Below the pieces are notes generated by a model. That model made no database searches. It saw nothing but the letters and a program-made list of their open reading frames with translations, and had not been told where the DNA came from. Positions 59,501 through 64,000 of a stretch of 64,000 bases of DNA are shown here, one piece after another. How positions within the stretch are numbered: the first letter of the stretch is position 1; every line of letters starts with the position of its first letter. The stretch is taken from the NCBI GenBank assembly GCA_001430745.1, contig KQ482063.1, positions 1,466,224-1,530,223 on the forward strand, written 5' to 3'. The DNA comes from Auxenochlorella pyrenoidosa. Lineage: Eukaryota; Chlorophyta; Trebouxiophyceae; Chlorellales; Chlorellaceae. A program made the position numbers and the translations under genes.

Positions 59501-61656
59501 GGCGTTGGCGCGAGAGTTGTGGGCCTCAATGAGCGCGGCATTGGCATCAAACAAAGCGGCGCGGGCGCGGTACTCGGCCAGAGAGGTGTGCTGCCGCCCG
59601 GCGCCGTGGCCAGACAGGAAGGTGTCATACTGCGGGGGCATCGGGGGAGGCAGTGGGAGGAGCGGTGGGGCGAGGCTGGGGTGGGGCGGCGGGGAAAGGG
59701 TACGCGGGGGAGCCGAGGGTTTTGGTGTGCTGCGCCAGCGAGGCGCGGCAGCAGGGGCGGCCGCATGGAGAGGCCCGGAGAAGGTAGGGGAGACAGAGGT
59801 GACAGGGGATGTGAGGGCGGGGTGGGCCAGCGCCTGACTGTGCCTTCCCAGGCAGCCACGAAACGGCGGCGTGCGTGCCTGGGCAAGCCGGGAGGGGCAG
59901 GGCAAGGCGGCCTGGCCCCATGGGGCGCACCTCGGCGTGCAGGCCGCGGTAAGTCACCGACGGCACGATGGACGCCATGCGCAGCGCGGTGGCAGAGTGC
60001 GCGCCGGCGTTGGCACCCGATGGCTTCACGCCCTTGCACAGCGCGGGCCGGGCAAAGACCGCAGGGTCGGGGCGCCCAGGGATGAACTCGCTGCGCCACG
60101 GCGGGGGCAGGCAGCAAGGCCAGTGCGATGTGGAGAGGCGGCCGGCGTGGCGCTTCTTCACAGCAGGAAAGAGAGGCTAAGCGCATCAGCCAGCCCGGGC
60201 AGGGTGGGCTGAGCCGCACACCAGCACCTGGTCCCGGCGCCGCTCGCACCGGCACCTCCACAGGACACAGGTGGGTTTGGAAACAGTCACGCCCAGCGCA
60301 GGCGGCAGCCAGGCAACAGGCAGCGCGGCTTGCCTGTAGTCCACCACATACTCGTCAAAGTGGCTGCCGCTGAGCAGGTCGTTGCCCTGCATGTGCAGCC
60401 GCAGCGGCGTGTCGCTGCCGTCGGCGGACACATGCAGCCGGTAGACGGTGGTCTTGGCGGCGTGCCTGAGAGGGGGGGAGGGGGGGGAGAGGGAAGGGGG
60501 GGGGCCTTCGGAGGTTGGGATGCAGAGGGGAGGCAAAACGCGGTGCAGGGATCCCTTGGCCACAAGGGCGAGCACAGCTCGGCAGCGCAAGCCGCGCAGA
60601 CCAGCAGGCTGCTGACGCCCACAGCAGCCCAAGCCGGCGGCTCCCCTCCTCCCCGCAAGTGCACGCACCGCGCGGTGTACTGCCACACATGCGTGGCGCG
60701 GCCGCCCTCCAGGGCACCCACGCCGGCAAAGTCCCAGCCCGTCACGTCGGGCAGCGCGCTCAGCAGGTGGAGCCCCTTGCCTAGCCCGCCCTCGGCAGTG
60801 GGGCCGGCGGTGTGGCTGGCCATGCAGATCTGGCGGTCGATGCGGGGCACGACCTCAAACAGCATGTCCTGCAGGGGCGGGGCGCAGGCGGCCGCAGGGT
60901 GAGGATGGACAAGCGCATGGAAGCGGCGGCGAGGGGCATTGCACAATGGAGCTGGTGCTCGCGGGCGGCCGAGTGCGTTGCGTGCAGCAATGGCTGCAGC
61001 AGGGGGGGCGGCACGGGGCTGCTGCACCATGGTCCGCACTCGCTCAGCCGCTGTGGCATAGACATGCCTCTTTCAGAGCCCTGGGCTCAAGATGGCCACC
61101 CTGCCCCCCCCCTCACACACACACACACCTTTTTGGCTATCATGATGGTGGTGCTGTTATACGTGTCCATGCGCACCGCCTCGGCGGCCTCGGCGCGATA
61201 AAAGGCAACCGGGTAGCGGATGCCATCCGGCTGCAGCTTAGCCGTGTACGGCAGCGAAAACGTGTAGCGCACCTGCCGGGCACACGGGTGCGAGTGTGTG
61301 CAAGGACTGTCACTGCAGACTTGTTGGAGAGGTGCAGCACACTGGGTAGAGCGAGGCTGGTGTCTGGGCATGATGAGTGAGGGCTGGCACGGTGAAGGGA
61401 GCGGGAAGGTCCGCATGGGCGCTACAGAGCAACCCTTCTGATTGGTGAGCTGCCTTTTCGAGCATGCAATTCAAGGCGCATCAGAGCAGCACGACAGCTA
61501 TGCTCAGGAGCTTGCCGTGTAGCTTCCGGGGAAGCGGGGTGGGGTGGGCCCTTCGCCAGCAGTGGCGGTGGCGGCAAGGGTGGTTGGCTGCGGATGCCGC
61601 ACAGCCTGCGCCGCTGCTGCCAGAAGCAGCAGTAGGACTGCAGAAGCACCCGGCAT
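56508..61656 (-). CDS. Secreted papain-family cysteine protease with N-terminal cfaD-type domain
   Basis: Predicted secreted or vacuolar C1A protease of about 600 residues, laid out like Dictyostelium counting-factor-associated protein D. The ATG at 61656 opens a signal peptide (MPGASAVLLLLLAAAAQA). N-terminal domain: RYTFSLPYTAKL, VVPRIDRQICMA, GNDLLSGSHFDEYVVDY. An I29-like propeptide follows: LAEYRARAALFDANAALIEA, FGDWSEAEF. Catalytic domain: PKDQATCG, then GSCW with the nucleophile Cys on an 11-nt microexon (58829-58819), AFSATGTMEAAWF, GCDGGNHW, catalytic His in GLDHDILLVGYG, and Asn in VKNSWSDHWGDGG. The stop (TAG) is at 56508. First exon 61656-61516 and the exon ending 60334 use GC donors. 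Confidence 0.88.
58819..58829 (-). other. 11-nt microexon encoding the protease active-site Cys
   Basis: Sense GAAGCTGCTGG is flanked by CTGCAG upstream and GTCAGT downstream. Joined to the exon ending 59006 (TGC G) and the one starting 58551 (GCC TTC), it yields CGSCWAF, the papain signature. Without it the frame breaks and the nucleophile is lost. Confidence 0.88.
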
Positions 61657-62545
61657 TGGGAGAAGGTTCCGCTACCAGAAGGTCCACCTTCGTCGCCGAA
61701 AGCACCGCCCACCAGCGGCAGAGCCTAGCAGTGCACAACAAAGGCTCGAAAGCTTGCAGGTTATTTTAGCGAGTTTGCGGCACCCCAATTTTGAGTGAGG
61801 CGGTGGTGGCGCCACCTCACCCGACAGGTTGCGGAGGTGAGAGAGGGCCAACCAATGGATTCTACAAACAAAGCAGAAGCCATCAAGGTGCAAAACAAAC
61901 ACATTTCGAGGATTTTTCACGTGTCAACTCAGTATGCAATTGCTAGAGCAATAGAAGGTCTCTCTTCCTTGCTGAGCACGTGGGCCGGCTGCGTGTGGGG
62001 CACCCTGTGGCAGTGGCCAACAGGGAGCATTCAGCCGTGCCCCTTGCTGCTGGTGTTGCTTGATGACGTTGAGCAATGCAACGTTTACATTCGAATCAAA
62101 ACCAAAATATCAACTGCATTGCATCCAATGCTTGGTGGCTGAGTGGGCAGGGAGCAGCAGAGGCTTGGTGAATACCCAGTGGGCAGGGAGGTGCCTTCAT
62201 GCCTCTGTGGGCACGAGGACTAAGCTCTGACGCTGTGATCGTGGCTTTGTGGGATCGATTTTGTCTGTGACTGTAGACCATCCTGCATCGAGACGACGGC
62301 CCTTGACCAGGCTGGAAGAGGTCGGGAGGCGGCTGCTCGTCCCGCCGCTGTCCCGCTCCTGCCGCCGCTCTGCAAGAGGCGGCATCGCTGCCTTCCTTGC
62401 CATCGCCTCGGGTTCTCGACCATCTGAGGTACCCAAAGGCTAGCACAGCGGGGCCTTCCTTGCCGCAGCGCGGAACCGCCCCCTTGTGTTGCGGCGCCTG
62501 CTGGTCTGTGTAGCAAGAGCGCCAGCGGCGCCGTCAGGCATTCAG
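61657..62545. other. Divergent intergenic region, protease / TPR-like gene
   Basis: About 890 bp containing both upstream regions; AT-richer between 61740 and 62110. No gene or RNA recognised. Confidence 0.45.
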
Positions 62546-64000
62546 ATGGCCGTCTCGACGCGCCGGCCAGCATGCAGGCCCGTTGAGGCCAGGCGAGAGG
62601 AACTGGCGGCACCGCGGGCGGTGGCACTGCTGGCGCTGCTGCTCCTGCTCCCGCTGCAGGCTTCAGCACTGACACTGCCTGGCATGGACGAGGAGCAGGT
62701 GAGACAGCTGTCAAATGGGCAAACTCTGTACAAGCTGCCGCGGAGCCTGGGCCGCCACCTGCACCTCGCTTCCACCAGAGTCCTGTGGCCACCTGCAGTT
62801 TCCTGCCAGAGCCCTGCCCTCCAGCCCCCAACCTCATGTGGCAGCACTGTGCCACCATGCCCTCCCACACCTAGCAATTGTCCCTTCTGGTGTTGTACAA
62901 TCCAGACCGTCACCCAGGACGACCCTGCGGTGGCCAAGCTCAAGGGCATGCTGGGCGAGCTGCGCGAAAAGGTGGGCCGCCACTGCAGCATGCGCAGCAG
63001 CAGGTCTGCCGTCCTTGCGCCTGCTTGGGGCGGCGCTGCGGTCCATGCTGTCAAGGATAAGGGGATCACATTCTGGCCCTGACCATGACTCTTGAGTCCG
63101 ACAAACAAGGCCGTTACTGACAGTCACCCAACAGAGAGTGGCATCTCGCCATTGCGCTGCCCTCTCGCGGCGCCACCCCCTCCCTGCCTCCCTGCCTGGC
63201 GCCGCAGGTGGGCGACAACCCCTCAGACTTCAAGTCGCTGCTAGAGATGGGCGCCCTGCTGAGCAAGCTGGACGAGCTGGCGCCCGACGGCGGCAAGCGC
63301 GTGCCCGAGGCGCTGAGCGCCTACCGCCGCGCGCTCGACCTGGCCCATGACCCGCAGGCGTGTTGGGCGGGGGTGGGGGGAAAGGGTCGGCTTTATATGG
63401 GGCCAGAACTCCCCAGGTGGTAGTTGCGGAAGAAGGTGGCGACGCCCCTTGAGGCAGCACCCGACTGTCATCATGCGGCGCCCGAGGGGTGGGACCTGAG
63501 CTGCGGTGGCAGCCCCGGGTGGGGGTGCAGCCTCCTGCCGCGCAGGCGCCCAGCGGCGGACGTGCACCCCGCTGGCGCAGGTCCGCTCCTTTGTGGCCGC
63601 ACAGATGGGCGAGCTGCTGCTGGCGGCGCACTTCCACAAGGAGGCGGTGCACGTGCTGAGCCAGGCGGTGCCGCTGGCGCAGCAAGTGGGGCTGGGCCAG
63701 ACCGACACGGTGGGTGCGGCCGGGGCAGCCAAGAGTGGTACGTGTGTTGGGCTGGGCTGTGCGGGACCAAATGCATCCAGCGGCCAGCGCTGGATGTCAG
63801 AGGGAGCTGGGCAGCTCTTGTCTTCTGCGCTGCTTGGCGCCTGGTCGCCGAGGCCGGCAGGGGCGCACTGCCAACTGCGGGTCGGCCTCGTCACGGCATC
63901 GCCTGCTTGCCGCTCCTGTGCATTGGCTGGTCACCCCTCAGGGCGCACCACCTGCGCCTCCTGCCCTCCCCGCAGTTTGCGCGCATGCTGCTGCACTTTG
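62546..64000 (+). CDS. TPR-like protein with N-terminal targeting signal, 3' partial
   Basis: Helical-repeat protein cut by the window end. Exons: 62546-62698, 62906-62971, 63208-63357 (GC donor), 63581-63709 and 63976-64000+. The ATG at 62546 is followed by a basic stretch and a hydrophobic segment (AVALLALLLLLPLQASA) typical of a bipartite plastid-lumen or secretory signal. The mature part, VAKLKGMLGELREKVGDNPS, FKSLLEMGALLSKLDELAP, EALSAYRRALDLAHDPQVRS and HKEAVHVLSQAVPLAQQVG, has the amphipathic spacing of tetratricopeptide repeats. I do not recognise a specific family. A GTG at 62486 opens a longer ORF but is not a plausible eukaryotic start. Confidence 0.65.

Noticed and set aside
62486..62545. 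Longer N terminus for the TPR-like gene from position 62486
   Set aside because: That codon is GTG; the first ATG at 62546 directly precedes a sensible targeting signal.

Overview
The window is a gene-dense, GC-rich nuclear segment of a green alga, most likely from the Chlorella/Micractinium group (Trebouxiophyceae). The grounds are many short (about 100-300 nt) introns, strong GC bias with C-rich tracts before 3' splice sites, TGTAA-type polyadenylation signals, a chloroplast lumen protein (PPL1), and plant-type gene families (MATE, TEY MAP kinase, APH-1, PH/GED dynamin). The species is an inference. I rebuilt exons by eye from reading frame, splice consensus and protein family; exon phases add up for most genes.

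Layout, left to right: MATE transporter (+, 5' end outside the window); secreted ShKT-domain protein copy A (-); F-box/LRR protein (-); TEY MAP kinase (-); PPL1 (+); nuclear DUF4211-like protein with CCHC zinc knuckles (+); ShKT-domain protein copy B (+), an inverted paralogue of copy A with identical exon lengths; small ORF (+); ubiquitin-specific protease (-); Ras-group LRR protein (-); a SAM-methyltransferase/phytanoyl-CoA-dioxygenase fusion (-); TAF13 (+); SPATA20/YyaL-type thioredoxin-domain protein (+, with a 504-base assembly gap in an intron); unknown 115-residue protein (+); gamma-secretase subunit APH-1 (-); a dynamin-like protein with stalk, PH and GED but no GTPase domain (+); CAAX protease STE24 (-); a cfaD-type papain-family protease (-); and a TPR-like luminal/secreted protein cut by the window end (+).

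The genes are independent eukaryotic loci, not an operon. Three divergent pairs share short (270-360 bp) intergenic regions: MAPK/PPL1, methyltransferase-dioxygenase/TAF13 and APH-1/dynamin-like. The dynamin-like gene and STE24 converge on a palindromic double TGTAA signal.

The most unusual points are the GTPase-less dynamin architecture, the methyltransferase-dioxygenase fusion, a catalytic cysteine carried on an 11-nt microexon, about 16 GC-AG introns, tandem duplications that copy splice sites, and the inverted ShKT gene pair. I saw no tRNA, rRNA, CRISPR or intact mobile element.
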